NCBI GenBank assembly: GCA_018815245.1
Contig: JAHIXK010000002.1
Coordinates: 186,001 to 250,000 of the forward strand
Direction: 5' to 3'
Source: Gammaproteobacteria bacterium
GTDB lineage: Bacteria > Pseudomonadota > Gammaproteobacteria > Burkholderiales > Burkholderiaceae_B
Length of the DNA: 64,000 nucleotides
Below are positions 8,026 to 19,279 of the stretch, in pieces; position 1 is the stretch's first letter, and each line of letters opens with the position of its first letter. The translations under genes and the position numbers were made by a program. The notes under the pieces were generated by a model. It was not told the DNA's origin, searched no databases, and was given only the letters and a program-made list of their open reading frames with translations.

Positions 8026-9330
8026 CTATTCGGGCAACTCACGGTCATTATCAACAATCAAAGTCGCCAACACCTTGTCGATTCGCTTCTGGTCCATGTC
8101 CACCACCTCGAATTTCCAGCCATCCCAGTCCACCGTATCGCCAGTGGCTGGCAAACGCCCTGTTAACAGCATCATCATGCCACTCAAGGTGTGGTAACGG
8201 CCTTTCTCTTCCTCAGGAACGTTCTTAATATTTAAAGTGTCCTTCAGCTCCAGAATAGCGATGGCACCGTCGAGCAACCAGGAACCATCTTCCCGCTGCA
8301 CGGCCCATGAGTCTTCCTTGTTGTGAGGCGTGAACTCGCCAGTCAAGGCTTCCATCAAATCATGCAGGGTCACAATGCCCTCAAGCTCGCCATATTCGTC
8401 AATCACGAATGCGATGTCCATGTTGTTACTTCGGAACTGGGTCAGCAGCTCCATCCCCGTCAGGGTTTCAGGAACAAACACGCATTGCTGCAAATTGGTT
8501 GAAAAGTCGGGCATTTTGCCCTGAGCGGCATAAGCCAAGGCCTGTTTGGCATGAATTACACCAATCAGATTGTCCAGATTGCCATCCACCACCGGGAAGC
8601 GTGAATACTCCGACTCAATGACTCGCTTCAGGTTTTCCTCCTGCGGCAGGCGAATATCCAGATACAACACGTCCGAACGGGGAATCATGAGCGATCCCAA
8701 CTGGCGATCGTCCAGACGAAATACATTGCGCAGCATGGTGTGTTCGCTGCTTTCAATAACCCCGGAAACAGAACCCTCATCCAGCATGGCGTGAATTTCT
8801 TCTTCGGTCACGCCATTGTCCATGTTCTCTTTCACACCCATAATGCGCAGCAAACCGCGCGTGGAAAAAGACAAAAACATCACAAAGGGGCGGGTGGCAA
8901 TTGCCAGAAAGTGCATGGGCCTTGCAACCAAACGGGCAATGGCTTCCGGGTTAAGCTGCCCCAAACGTTTGGGCACCAGCTCGCCGATCACAATGGCCAC
9001 GTAAGTAACGCCAATCACCACGATGGCAGTGGAAACCACGTCAGTCATCGCAGCTTCCAAACCAAACGTTTGAAGCCAAATGGCCAAGGGCTTTGCCAGC
9101 ACCGCCTCACCGACAATACCGCTGAGCACACCAATGGACGTAATACCAATTTGAACAGTGGACAAGAACTTTGTGGGATCTTCAGACAATTTAACCGCAA
9201 CTGCAGCCGATTTGTCCCCTTCTGAAGCCAACTTCACCAAACGCGCCTTTCGGGCAGTAACCAGTGCAATTTCGGACATGGCAAAAAGGCCATTGGTCAC
9301 GATCAATCCGAGCAGAATCAGCACTTCCAT
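8026..9330 (-). CDS. HlyC/CorC (CNNM/TlyC) family membrane protein
   Basis: Inner-membrane protein of the UPF0053 family, related to Mg/Co efflux and resistance proteins. Its 434 residues show the family order. A DUF21/CNNM transmembrane domain comes first (about 1-195, with LILLGLIVTNGLFAMSEIAL, then VQIGITSIGVLSGIVGEAVL and GVTYVAIVIGELVPKRLG). Next is a CBS-domain pair (about 210-340, including SLMIPRSDVLYLD, RFPVVDG, LIGVIHAKQAL and IAFVIDEYGELEGIVTLHDL). A C-terminal CorC_HlyC domain (about 350-425) ends the protein. AAGGAG stands eight bases before ATG 9330. The transported ion cannot be read from sequence; the older name hemolysin is historical. It converges on the CsgG-like gene and shares its terminator. 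Confidence 0.9.
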   Translation of the reverse strand: MEVLILLGLIVTNGLFAMSEIALVTARKARLVKLASEGDKSAAVAVKLSEDPTKFLSTVQIGITSIGVLSGIVGEAVLAKPLAIWLQTFGLEAAMTDVVSTAIVVIGVTYVAIVIGELVPKRLGQLNPEAIARLVARPMHFLAIATRPFVMFLSFSTRGLLRIMGVKENMDNGVTEEEIHAMLDEGSVSGVIESSEHTMLRNVFRLDDRQLGSLMIPRSDVLYLDIRLPQEENLKRVIESEYSRFPVVDGNLDNLIGVIHAKQALAYAAQGKMPDFSTNLQQCVFVPETLTGMELLTQFRSNNMDIAFVIDEYGELEGIVTLHDLMEALTGEFTPHNKEDSWAVQREDGSWLLDGAIAILELKDTLNIKNVPEEEKGRYHTLSGMMMLLTGRLPATGDTVDWDGWKFEVVDMDQKRIDKVLATLIVDNDRELPE

Positions 9331-9534
9331 GTGAATTCTCCTTGCGCAAAGTGCGCAACCAAGGCGGCAAGCGCAAGGCTTGATTGACCATTGTCAGGCT
9401 GGAAGGGCTTTTTGAACTGGTGCGCTAAACGCGCTTTGAAGGGGGTTGCCAATGAAGGCGTGGTGAAGTTTGAGCAACTTCGACAACTGGAACTATCCAT
9501 AAACGGTCGGGAAAGGCCCGAGCACTCCTGTAAT

Positions 9535-9576
9535 AAAAAAACACCGCCTAATCGTACAAAGACGAAGGGGCGGTGT
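9535..9576 (-). terminator. rho-independent terminator of thiC
   Basis: On the minus strand ACACCGCC (9576-9569) pairs with GGCGGTGT (9548-9541), followed by a T run (the A run at 9534-9540 on the plus strand). It sits 18 bases after the thiC stop. Confidence 0.9.
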
Positions 9577-9594
9577 CAATTTATCTTTTAAAAA

Positions 9595-11562
<1,968 letters not shown>

Positions 11563-11620
11563 TCATGCTGCATGCAAAAACATTCCACCCAGCCACCCCA
11601 AAGGAGCAAAGCCCGTGAAA

Positions 11621-11697
11621 CGCTTCCTGCAAACAGCATTATCTGCACAGGTGTGAGGGTTTTTCTCACCCGGCAACAATTTGCCAGGACCCCTGCG
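11621..11697 (-). promoter_or_regulatory. TPP riboswitch (THI element) of thiC
   Basis: Read on the minus strand, the leader shows CAGGGGTCCTGGC, then GGGTGAGAAAAACCC (the conserved CUGAGA/ACCC region), then ACCTG, CAGATAATGCTG and GCAGGAAGCG, the 3' half that closes P1. Order and spacing fit the thi-box. It should repress thiC when TPP is bound. The expression platform is not obvious; the roughly 110 bases to the start codon could sequester the ribosome site. Confidence 0.9.
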
Positions 11698-11802
11698 TTA
11701 AACTTTATCAAGCCCAAAGTATAGGCTTGCCGCATTAAGACCTCAATACGCGATCTACACAAGCGGCTCTTTTTGTTCAACTTTTTCGGATCACGCAATT
11801 CA

Positions 11803-12363
11803 ATGGGTAACAGACTTAGTTCAATCACCACCCGCACAGGCGACGACGGTACAACAGGCCTTGCCGACGGTAGCCGTTTGGCCAAAAACGACCTGCGCGT
11901 ACACGCCATGGGCGATGTCGATGAATTGAACAGCCACATTGGCTTGATACTGACTGAAGCGCTTCCCGAACGACTGGCCACCGAACTCACCCGCATTCAA
12001 CATGACCTGTTTGATTTGGGCGCAGCCCTGTGCATGCCAGGCTTTGATGTGTTCCCGCCGCAGGCCGTTGCCCGCCTTGATGATCTGATCAAGGAATTTA
12101 ACGAGCCCCTGCCCCGCCTTGAAGAATTCATTTTACCGGGCGGCAGCAAGGCCTCGGCCTACACACACATCGCCCGCACGGTGTGCCGCAGGGCTGAACG
12201 GGTGCTGGTGGATCTGAATCAACAACAAAAACTGCCTGAAGATTTATTGCTGTATTTGAACCGATTGTCGGACTTTCTGTTTGTGGCATCGCGCTGGATT
12301 CACCACAAGAAAGGTGTACGCGACGTGCAGTGGAAAAAAGGCTTCAACCGCCCGCAGGAATAA
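11803..12363 (+). CDS. cob(I)yrinic acid a,c-diamide adenosyltransferase, PduO type
   Basis: Adenosylates cob(I)alamin with ATP to make adenosylcobalamin. The 186-residue protein carries the PduO-type N-terminal ATP motif TRTGDDGTTGLADGSR (about 9-24). It also has the helix-bundle signatures VDELNSHIG, HDLFDLGAAL, FILPGGSKASA and RTVCRRAERVLV, and the C-terminal LNRLSDFLFVASRWI. I start at ATG 11803; an in-frame TTG at 11773 would add ten unlikely residues. It is divergent from thiC and converges on the COG4389 gene with 12 bases between. A cobalamin riboswitch and BtuB-like receptor elsewhere in the window suggest the cell scavenges the vitamin. Confidence 0.93.
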   Translation: MGNRLSSITTRTGDDGTTGLADGSRLAKNDLRVHAMGDVDELNSHIGLILTEALPERLATELTRIQHDLFDLGAALCMPGFDVFPPQAVARLDDLIKEFNEPLPRLEEFILPGGSKASAYTHIARTVCRRAERVLVDLNQQQKLPEDLLLYLNRLSDFLFVASRWIHHKKGVRDVQWKKGFNRPQE

Positions 12364-12375
12364 GGCAGTAATTAA

Positions 12376-14439
12376 TTACTTAACCTCGGTTTTGGCAGGC
12401 ACTGCAGCATTGGGCCGTTGTTGCTGCACCGAGTCTTTGGGCGGGTAGAAAAATTCGCCAGGGGTCATAAAAAACCGCTTTGCGATCCGCCCGGCAAGTG
12501 CCAGGCTTTCCAGTCTGCGAACGCCCCGCGCACGCAAGGCCGTGAAAAACGCCAAACTGAAGCTGACCCCCAAATTCACCATGCCGATCAAAAACACACC
12601 GACAGCAGCCACAGCCACTTCCCAACCACCGATCACAAACTCATGGGCCTGGATGCCATAGGCCATGTTGGCGGCGGCAAAGGTAATGTGGCGAATGTCG
12701 ATGGGCAAACCCAAAATCAAACCCACAAACCCGGCCGAACCCAACATGCAACCAAAAAAGAAGTTGCCCGCCAATGCGCCGGTGTGCTTGCTAAGGTAGT
12801 CAGCAAGCTTGTTCAGGCGCACCACTCCGAGACGCCGGCGCAACCAAAGCACTTTGCGGATTCGATCAGGAATGCGGTAGTAAATCGACAAATTGTCGTA
12901 ATAACCCGCAATGACACCCGCCAGAAACAGAAAAATACCTGCAATTGCCGCATGTGGCAGGGCTGCCGACAGCAAGGGGTGCAGTTCCAGCAGCATTTTT
13001 TCGCCCTTCTCCAAGCCCACGGGCGGCTCGCCCAGCAGGAAGGTTAGCCCCACCGCTACGGCAGTCGCCGTGGCAAAAGCGGGCAACACATTGCCCCAAA
13101 TCGAAATGAACTGGGTTCGGGCCACCTGTGTAATCAATTCCACCACCCGGTCTGCAGAACTCAACCGGCCATTGGCCGCGTCCACCGCCGCGGCAATTCG
13201 CGCTGCAGTCATCGCCGGCTGTTTGGTGGCAATGGTGAAACCCAGCAAGTGGATAATCACAAAGCCAATGCCGTAGTTCAGGCTGAAAAACACCGCTTCC
13301 CAGAATGGCGGCAAATGCCAACTGGAAATACCTGCCTTGAATAGAGACAATAAGGCAATGATGATGCCGGCACCCATGGCCGCACGCGCCATTTTCCAGT
13401 ATTCAGAGCGGGTTTCAGTGGCGTACTTTTCACCAGACTGGCTGGCGTGTTCCGTGATACGCAAGGCCAATTTATCGGTCAAGCCACGCCACAAGTCGCT
13501 GATGGAGTGCTTGCGGTTTTCTTCCTTGGTCAAGGTGCAGAAAAACTGAACACAAGTGCCCACACGGTTTTCTGTGGGCAACGCACCCAACAACTGCAAC
13601 AGGCGACGCATGCGGTTAATCGACTGTTCCAGCCGAATCAGCTGCATGCTCAAGGTAACTGAAATGCCCTGCACGCGGGCCTGGGCGTATGCCTTTTTAA
13701 TTTGCACCTGGCATTGGTCCAACAACACATCCTGATGGTCGCCCAAATCGTGCAGGGGCTCCATGTTGCTAAGCTTTTCATGCGCCTGACCAATCATGTT
13801 GCGCAATTCCAGATGCTGCTCGACGAACGGCGACGTGTGGCGTTCAGCAATACCCAAACAACGAACCACTTCGGAATCTATGCCCAAGGCGGCAATGCGC
13901 ACAGCCAACATTTCCATGGCTTCCAGCATTTCGTGCTGAATTCGCTTCCACAAGGGCATGGCGGGGTCAAGCCACTCCAGCACGTGAAACAGACGGGTCC
14001 AACTGGCCACGCTGATGGATTCCAGCCATTCATGGTCATTGGATTTGGTGAACACCAGGCTTAGGGATTCACGCACGGTCTTGTCTTCCACCGTGGCAGG
14101 CAGCAGGCGTTGAAAAATTCGGTTTTTCATGGCCTGGCCAAAGGTTTCATTGCCCAGAATACCCAGTTCTGCAAAGGTGTAGCGGTAACGCGATTCTTTC
14201 AGAAATTGCTCAAGATAGCCCTTGACCTGAACACGCAGGTCGTTGGATTGCTCAAGCGCTTCCACCAGCATGGAAAATCGCCGCTCGATCTCGAAATCAG
14301 AGCCGGGAGCCCCTTCGCGAAACCATTCCATAAGGTGGCACAGGTGGACGATGTCCGCCTCGTGCTCGCCATCTGGCCCCATCCCGTTCAGGATGGTCAG
14401 CAGCGCACCTCGAATGTTGTAGTTTGGGTTCGTTGCCAT
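12376..14439 (-). CDS. COG4389 membrane protein, usually named site-specific recombinase
   Basis: Family PF10136, labelled site-specific recombinase in databases, but I see no recombinase catalytic motif. The first 330 residues are soluble and helical. The rest holds several hydrophobic segments: AAMGAGIIIALLSLF, AVFFSLNYGIGFVIIHLLG, VLPAFATATAVAVGLTFLLG, HAAIAGIFLFLAGVIAGYY, FFFGCMLGSAGFVGLILGL, and VAVAAVGVFLIGMVNLGVS. This makes it a multi-pass membrane protein of 687 residues. Homologues occur in many beta- and gammaproteobacteria as stable chromosomal genes, so DNA recombination is doubtful. ATG 14439 is the first codon of a clean frame. It stands alone between the adenosyltransferase and glnS. 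Actual function unknown. Confidence 0.85.
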   Translation of the reverse strand: MATNPNYNIRGALLTILNGMGPDGEHEADIVHLCHLMEWFREGAPGSDFEIERRFSMLVEALEQSNDLRVQVKGYLEQFLKESRYRYTFAELGILGNETFGQAMKNRIFQRLLPATVEDKTVRESLSLVFTKSNDHEWLESISVASWTRLFHVLEWLDPAMPLWKRIQHEMLEAMEMLAVRIAALGIDSEVVRCLGIAERHTSPFVEQHLELRNMIGQAHEKLSNMEPLHDLGDHQDVLLDQCQVQIKKAYAQARVQGISVTLSMQLIRLEQSINRMRRLLQLLGALPTENRVGTCVQFFCTLTKEENRKHSISDLWRGLTDKLALRITEHASQSGEKYATETRSEYWKMARAAMGAGIIIALLSLFKAGISSWHLPPFWEAVFFSLNYGIGFVIIHLLGFTIATKQPAMTAARIAAAVDAANGRLSSADRVVELITQVARTQFISIWGNVLPAFATATAVAVGLTFLLGEPPVGLEKGEKMLLELHPLLSAALPHAAIAGIFLFLAGVIAGYYDNLSIYYRIPDRIRKVLWLRRRLGVVRLNKLADYLSKHTGALAGNFFFGCMLGSAGFVGLILGLPIDIRHITFAAANMAYGIQAHEFVIGGWEVAVAAVGVFLIGMVNLGVSFSLAFFTALRARGVRRLESLALAGRIAKRFFMTPGEFFYPPKDSVQQQRPNAAVPAKTEVK

Positions 14440-14483
14440 GTTCTAAGTACCTAGTTCGAGGGCTAGTGTACCCGATGAATTGG

Positions 14484-16301
14484 CTATTTACTCCAACTGT
14501 CCTTCAGCGTTGTGGCACGGTTAAACACCGGGGCATTCAGCGTGTGGTCTTTCAAATCAGGCACGAAGTAACCATGCCGCTCGAACTGGTACACCGTGCC
14601 TGACCATGCATCTTTCAACCCAGCTTCAAGATAAGCCTGCACCTCTTTCAGTGAATTGGGGTTCAGACTGTCCATGAAATTCTTGCCGCCTGAGTCGGGA
14701 TGCTCTTCAGTGAACAATCGGTCATAAAGGCGCACTGTGGCGGGCAGACAATCCTCTGCATCCACCCAGTGAATATTGCCTTTTACCTTGTAAGCATCAG
14801 CGCCGGGCGTGCCAGACTTGCTATCCAGAAACACTTGGGCGTGGACGGCAATCACCTTGCCGTTTTCATCTTTGTCGCAGCATGTGCATTCAATTACATA
14901 GCCGTAACGCAGGCGCACTTTGTTGCCAGGGAACAAACGGAAAAACTTTTTCTCAGGATTCTCCTGAAAGTCTTCGGCTTCAATCCACAAACGTTTGCCG
15001 ATGGTGAACTGGCGCACGCCCCACTGGGGCTGGTGCGGGTGAACCGGGGCAGTGCACATATCGGCCCAATCGTCGTCCACGTTGTCCAGAATCAGCGGAA
15101 TGGGGTCCAGCACTGCGATGGCTCGGCGGGCCACGGGGTCCAGCGTGTCGCGCAAGGCACCTTCCAGCACAGAATAGTCAATCCAGGAATCGGACTTTGA
15201 TACCCCTATGCGGGCGCAGAACAATTGAATGGCAGCGGGTGTATAACCACGGCGGCGCAAGCCCACAATGGTGGGCATGCGGGGGTCGTCCCAGCCGCTC
15301 AGCTTGTTCTCGGTCACCAATTGCTGCAGCTTGCGCTTGCTGGTTACTACGTAACTCAGGTTCAAGCGGGCAAACTCAATTTGTTTGGGTAGCGGATGGC
15401 CAAACAAGGGCTTGAGCACCGTGCCATCGGCGGCGGTGTGTTCACGCGCCAAATTGGCCAGCAACCAGTCGTAAAACGGGCGCTGATCTTCAAATTCAAG
15501 CGTGCAAAATGAATGGGTGATGCGTTCCAGCGCATCTTCAATGGGGTGCGCGAAGGTGTACATGGGGTAAATACACCAATCGTCGGCCGTGCGGTGATGA
15601 AAGGCGCGGCGAATTCGATAAATGGCCGGGTCGCGCATGTTCATGTTGGGGCTGGCCATGTCGATTTTCGCACGAAGCACCGCTGCACCATCGGGCAGGT
15701 CGCCCGCGCGCATGGCGCGGAAACGGGCCAGGCTTTCCGCGGCTGGGCGGTTGCGGAACGGCGAATCAACACCCGCTTGTGTCAGCGTGCCACGGCTTGC
15801 ACGCATGTCGTCCGCATTCTGTTCATCCACGTAAGCCAAACCAGCCTGAATCAGAAATTCAGCGGCCTGGTACATGAACCCAAAATAATCGCTGGCGTAG
15901 TACAGGTTGTCGTCGCCAAAGTTCTCCCACTTGAAACCCAGCCAATTCACCGCGTCCAGAATGGAGTCAGCAAACTCTTCACTTTCTTTCTCGGGGTTGG
16001 TGTCGTCAAAACGCATGTGGCACGCGCCACCGTATTCCTTGGCCAAACCAAAATTGATGAAAATGGCTTTGGCATGGCCCACATGCAGGTAGCCGTTGGG
16101 TTCGGGCGGAAAGCGCAGGCGAATGGCTGCGGGGTCGGCGGGAGCGCCTTCGTGCACATCGGCCCCACCGGGTTTTCCGGCCCATGGGCGCGACTGGTAC
16201 TCAGGCTTTTTCAAGTCCGCATCAATAATGTTGCGAAGGAAATTGGAGGCTGGGGCGTTGTCGGCCCCAGCGGCGGTGTTTTTGTTTGCAGAATCAGACA
16301 T
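14484..16301 (-). CDS. glnS: glutaminyl-tRNA synthetase
   Basis: Class Ic aminoacyl-tRNA synthetase that charges tRNA-Gln. The HIGH region is PEPNGYLHVGHAKAI (about residues 65-79) and the KMSKS loop is VTSKRKL (about 320). The catalytic domain includes MRFDDTNPEKE and TADDWCIYPMY, and the C-terminal anticodon-binding beta barrels run from about 370. Length is 605 residues from ATG 16301, which has GGAT seven bases upstream; a GTG two codons earlier is less likely. The N-terminal 30 residues are low in complexity. No neighbour shows a functional link. Confidence 0.96.
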   Translation of the reverse strand: MSDSANKNTAAGADNAPASNFLRNIIDADLKKPEYQSRPWAGKPGGADVHEGAPADPAAIRLRFPPEPNGYLHVGHAKAIFINFGLAKEYGGACHMRFDDTNPEKESEEFADSILDAVNWLGFKWENFGDDNLYYASDYFGFMYQAAEFLIQAGLAYVDEQNADDMRASRGTLTQAGVDSPFRNRPAAESLARFRAMRAGDLPDGAAVLRAKIDMASPNMNMRDPAIYRIRRAFHHRTADDWCIYPMYTFAHPIEDALERITHSFCTLEFEDQRPFYDWLLANLAREHTAADGTVLKPLFGHPLPKQIEFARLNLSYVVTSKRKLQQLVTENKLSGWDDPRMPTIVGLRRRGYTPAAIQLFCARIGVSKSDSWIDYSVLEGALRDTLDPVARRAIAVLDPIPLILDNVDDDWADMCTAPVHPHQPQWGVRQFTIGKRLWIEAEDFQENPEKKFFRLFPGNKVRLRYGYVIECTCCDKDENGKVIAVHAQVFLDSKSGTPGADAYKVKGNIHWVDAEDCLPATVRLYDRLFTEEHPDSGGKNFMDSLNPNSLKEVQAYLEAGLKDAWSGTVYQFERHGYFVPDLKDHTLNAPVFNRATTLKDSWSK

Positions 16302-16347
16302 CAGCACATCCTGTTGGCGAATGCGCTGATGTTAGCAAAAACGAGCC

Positions 16348-17637
16348 TTAGGCAGCGGCCAAAGCCTCACCCTTCTTGGAAGAAATTCCAGTAAATGCGA
16401 AATCAAGCTCGGGCTGCTTGCCATTCATGATGGATGCAATGGAACGTGCAGAGCCACAAGAATGCGTCCAGCCCAGTGTTCCATGGCCTGTATTCAAGTA
16501 CAGGTTCGGGATTTTCGACAGGCCAATGTAGGGCACATTCGAAGGGGTGGCTGGGCGCAAGCCCGTCCAGTACACCGCCTTTTCAGGGTCGGCCATGCCA
16601 GGGAACAGTTCCATGACGCGGCGGGTAATTGCCTTGCAACGGACATCGTTCAGTTCAGTGCTGTAACCATTCAATTCGGCGGTGCCGGCAATGCGCAGCT
16701 TGTCGCCCAAGCGGCTGAACACCAGTTTGTACTCGTCGTCTGTCAGGCTTACCTGGGGCGCTTTGCTGGCATCATCGATTTGCAATGTGGCTGAATAACC
16801 CTTGGCTGGGTAGATCAGCAGGTCGACGCCCAATTCCTTCACCAGCATGGGGCTGTAGCTGCCCATGCACAGCAGGTACTTGTCGGCTTTCAGAACTTGC
16901 ACCTGGCCATCGGCACCACGCACGCGCACACCGCTGATTTGGCCGCCTTCACTATCAAGGCCCAGAATGGCCGTGTCGTACTTGAACTCAACGCCCTTTT
17001 CCATGCACAGCTTGGCAAGGTTCTGTGTAAACACATGTGCGTCGCCGCTTTCATCGGCATCGGTGAATGTTGCACCGGCAATTTTATTTTTGATGGTGGC
17101 CAATGCAGGCTCCAGACGAACCGCATCATCGGCACTGATCACTTTGCGGTCACAGCCAAATTCACGCATGATTTCTGCGGGTTCCAATGCCTCGTCAAAT
17201 TCTTGCTGGTTAGTGTAGAAATGCAAAATGCCTTTGGTCAGGCAGTTGTATTCAATGCCGGTCTCTGAACGCAGTTCTTGCAAGGTGCTGCGGCTGAATG
17301 TGCCCAGATTCACCATTTGAATGATGTTGTGGCGGGTTTTCTCCGGGGTGCATTCACGCAGAAACTGCATGCCCCAACGCCACTGGCGTGCATCGGCACG
17401 CAGGCGGAACAACAAAGGTGCATCTTCTCGCATCAGCCACTTCAGCACTTTTTTAGGGGCGCCGGGGTTGGCCCAGGGTTCGGCATGGGAAACGGAAATT
17501 TGGCCGCCGTTGGCAAAAGAAGTTTCCATGCCGGCGGCCGGCTGACGATCCACCACTGTGACGTCAAAACCTTCTTTTTTCAAAAACCAGGCGGAAGTTA
17601 TGCCGGTAACACCAGCACCAAGAACAATAGCTTTCAT
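16348..17637 (-). CDS. dadA: D-amino acid dehydrogenase
   Basis: FAD enzyme of the inner membrane face that oxidises D-amino acids (classically D-alanine) to oxo acids and ammonia, feeding electrons to quinones. The N-terminus MKAIVLGAGVTGITSAWFL is the FAD fold, followed by VVDRQ and ETSFANGGQISVSHAEPWA, characteristic of DadA. The C-terminal WTGLRPATPSNVPYIG and LYLNTGHGTLGWTHSCG complete the DAO fold. Length is 429 residues from ATG 17637; the frame extends upstream into the riboswitch but that part is not protein. A tandem glycine riboswitch precedes it, implying a role in glycine or linked amino acid turnover. Substrate is inferred from family. Confidence 0.9.
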   Translation of the reverse strand: MKAIVLGAGVTGITSAWFLKKEGFDVTVVDRQPAAGMETSFANGGQISVSHAEPWANPGAPKKVLKWLMREDAPLLFRLRADARQWRWGMQFLRECTPEKTRHNIIQMVNLGTFSRSTLQELRSETGIEYNCLTKGILHFYTNQQEFDEALEPAEIMREFGCDRKVISADDAVRLEPALATIKNKIAGATFTDADESGDAHVFTQNLAKLCMEKGVEFKYDTAILGLDSEGGQISGVRVRGADGQVQVLKADKYLLCMGSYSPMLVKELGVDLLIYPAKGYSATLQIDDASKAPQVSLTDDEYKLVFSRLGDKLRIAGTAELNGYSTELNDVRCKAITRRVMELFPGMADPEKAVYWTGLRPATPSNVPYIGLSKIPNLYLNTGHGTLGWTHSCGSARSIASIMNGKQPELDFAFTGISSKKGEALAAA

Positions 17638-17660
17638 GAGAAACAGGCTCCACAAACAAT

Positions 17661-17695
17661 AAAAAGGGCTTTCGGCAACGCGTGCCTTTGAGCCC
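17661..17695 (-). terminator. terminator-like expression platform of the glycine riboswitch
   Basis: On the minus strand GGGCT (17695-17691) and AGCCC (17670-17666) enclose a smaller GGC/GCC stem and are followed by five Ts. It lies between aptamer 2 and dadA, so glycine binding probably prevents it from forming. Confidence 0.7.
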
Positions 17696-17886
17696 CTCTC
17701 TGTCCGTTTGCCTGAAAGATTCACAACGGTTTGCGTTGCTTGCCTCTTCGGCGGCTGTACTTACGCGGCGATTGGCCGCGCACAGCGCTCTCCAGATTTG
17801 AATTTCTGAACCTGTACTGAAGCCTGAGCGTTCATGGGGATTGCGCCTTCGGCGAACTGGCGCAGGTGCGCGCCAGTTACTCTCCA
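17692..17886 (-). promoter_or_regulatory. tandem glycine riboswitch upstream of dadA
   Basis: Two aptamers lie head to tail on the minus strand. The first starts with GGAGAG (17885-17880), then CGCCGAAGGCGCAA and CGCTCAGG. The second starts with GGAGAG (17793-17788), then GCCGCCGAAGAGGCAAG, CTTTCAGGCAAACGGACAGA and GAGGGG. A short linker joins them. This is the cooperative two-aptamer architecture normally controlling glycine cleavage genes; here it controls dadA. Confidence 0.92.
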
Positions 17887-17949
17887 GATTCAGCTTTCAA
17901 TTGTACTACCGGGGATCTGGAGAAGCCAGTCTAAATCAGAAGTTGTTTT

Positions 17950-18393
17950 TTACCTGGTTTTTAATGCATCGCGAATTTCACGCAATAAAAGCACATCTTC
18001 TGGCGTGGGTGCAGGTGCTGTGGGCGCCGCTTCCTCTTCTTTAACCAATGCCTTAGTCAGCTTGCTGACCTGCCGCACCATCATGAAGATAATGAATGCC
18101 AAAATAATAAAATTGATCAGTACGGAAATAAAACTGCCGTAGGCCAACACAGGAATGCCTGCCGCCTTCACAGCAACCAGGGTGGGCTCTACGCCTGCCG
18201 GAATTTCGGCCAAAGGCAAATAAAGGTTGGAAAAGTCCAGTTTGCCAAAAATACGTCCTACGATCGGCATGATCACATCGTCAACCAGACTTTTCACGAT
18301 GCCGCTGAATGCACCACCGATAATCACGGCCACGGCCAGATCAATCACATTGCCTTTCACGGCGAAAGCTTTGAAATCGTTAAGCAAACCCAC
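17950..18393 (-). CDS. mscL: large-conductance mechanosensitive channel
   Basis: Inner-membrane channel that opens under high membrane tension and releases solutes after osmotic downshock. The 147 residues show the N-terminal amphipathic helix and TM1 ([20 protein letters not shown], about 6-25, with the conserved GNVIDLAV). A periplasmic loop and TM2 follow ([20 protein letters not shown], about 86-105). The charged C-terminal helix follows an Ala/Pro/Glu linker ([15 protein letters not shown]). It lies on the minus strand upstream of the glycine riboswitch and is divergent from yebC; no operon partner is evident. Confidence 0.96.
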   Translation of the reverse strand: MGLLNDFKAFAVKGNVIDLAVAVIIGGAFSGIVKSLVDDVIMPIVGRIFGKLDFSNLYLPLAEIPAGVEPTLVAVKAAGIPVLAYGSFISVLINFIILAFIIFMMVRQVSKLTKALVKEEEAAPTAPAPTPEDVLLLREIRDALKTR

Positions 18394-18532
18394 GCTGCCT
18401 CCTGAATTGTTAAATTATACGAATCGCCAGTACCCGCGCAGATTATCGCCGTGGAATCCTTTCCGGGCAATACGACAGGTACGCTGTGGTGATAAAATCG
18501 CACCTCTTTGATTCAACAACAGAAAGTGAGCC

Positions 18533-19258
18533 ATGGCAGGACACAGTAAATGGGCCAACATTCAACACCGTAAAAACCGCCAGGATGAAAAGCGCGGCAA
18601 GGTGTGGACGAAAATCATTCGTGAGGTGACCGTGGCGGCCCGCGTAGGTGGTGGCGACGTGGCTACCAATCCGCGTTTGCGCCTGGCCATGGAAAAAGCT
18701 GCCGATGCGAACATGCCCAAAGACAACGTGTTACGGGCCATTGCCAAAGCAACGGGCGAAGCCGAAGGTGTTAGTTACGAAGAAATTCGTTACGAAGGTT
18801 ATGGCGTAGGTGGTGCGGCGGTGATTATCGACTGCATGACCGACAACAAGGTGCGCACCGTGGCCGAAGTTCGCCACGCGCTGACCAAACACGGTGGCAA
18901 TTTGGGCACCGACGGCTCGGTTTCCTTCATGTTCAAACACTGCGGCCAGTTTATTTTTGCTCCCGGCAACAGCGAAGACGCAATCATGGAAGTGGCACTG
19001 GAAAACGGTGGCGACGACGTTGTGGCATCTGAAGATGGTGTCATCGAGGTGACCTGCCCCGTGCCTGAATTTCATACCCTGAAAACCGCATTTGAAGCCG
19101 CAGGCATGAAGTTCGAGAACGCTGAACTGACCATGAAGCCAGCCAGCGAAACTGAACTGGAAGGCGACGACGCCATTCGCATGCAGAAAATTATTGACAT
19201 GCTGGAAGACCTGGACGATGTGCAACAAGTTTACACCAACGTGATCATCAACGAATAA
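18533..19258 (+). CDS. yebC: YebC/PmpR-family protein (transcriptional regulator or translation factor)
   Basis: Cytosolic protein of 241 residues with the YebC start [20 protein letters not shown], the helical [13 protein letters not shown]-type region ([17 protein letters not shown]) and the acidic C-terminal domain. The family includes the transcriptional regulator PmpR, and more recent work links YebC proteins to translation through polyproline; which applies here cannot be decided. ATG 18533 is preceded by AAAGTGAG. It is the first of fourteen co-directional genes and lies 21 bases before purD. Confidence 0.93.
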   Translation: MAGHSKWANIQHRKNRQDEKRGKVWTKIIREVTVAARVGGGDVATNPRLRLAMEKAADANMPKDNVLRAIAKATGEAEGVSYEEIRYEGYGVGGAAVIIDCMTDNKVRTVAEVRHALTKHGGNLGTDGSVSFMFKHCGQFIFAPGNSEDAIMEVALENGGDDVVASEDGVIEVTCPVPEFHTLKTAFEAAGMKFENAELTMKPASETELEGDDAIRMQKIIDMLEDLDDVQQVYTNVIINE

Positions 19259-19279
19259 AAAGTACGGAGTACCGCAAAC

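Noticed and set aside
12376-14439. mobile element or phage integrase
   Set aside because: Despite the database name there are no integrase motifs, terminal repeats or phage genes nearby.
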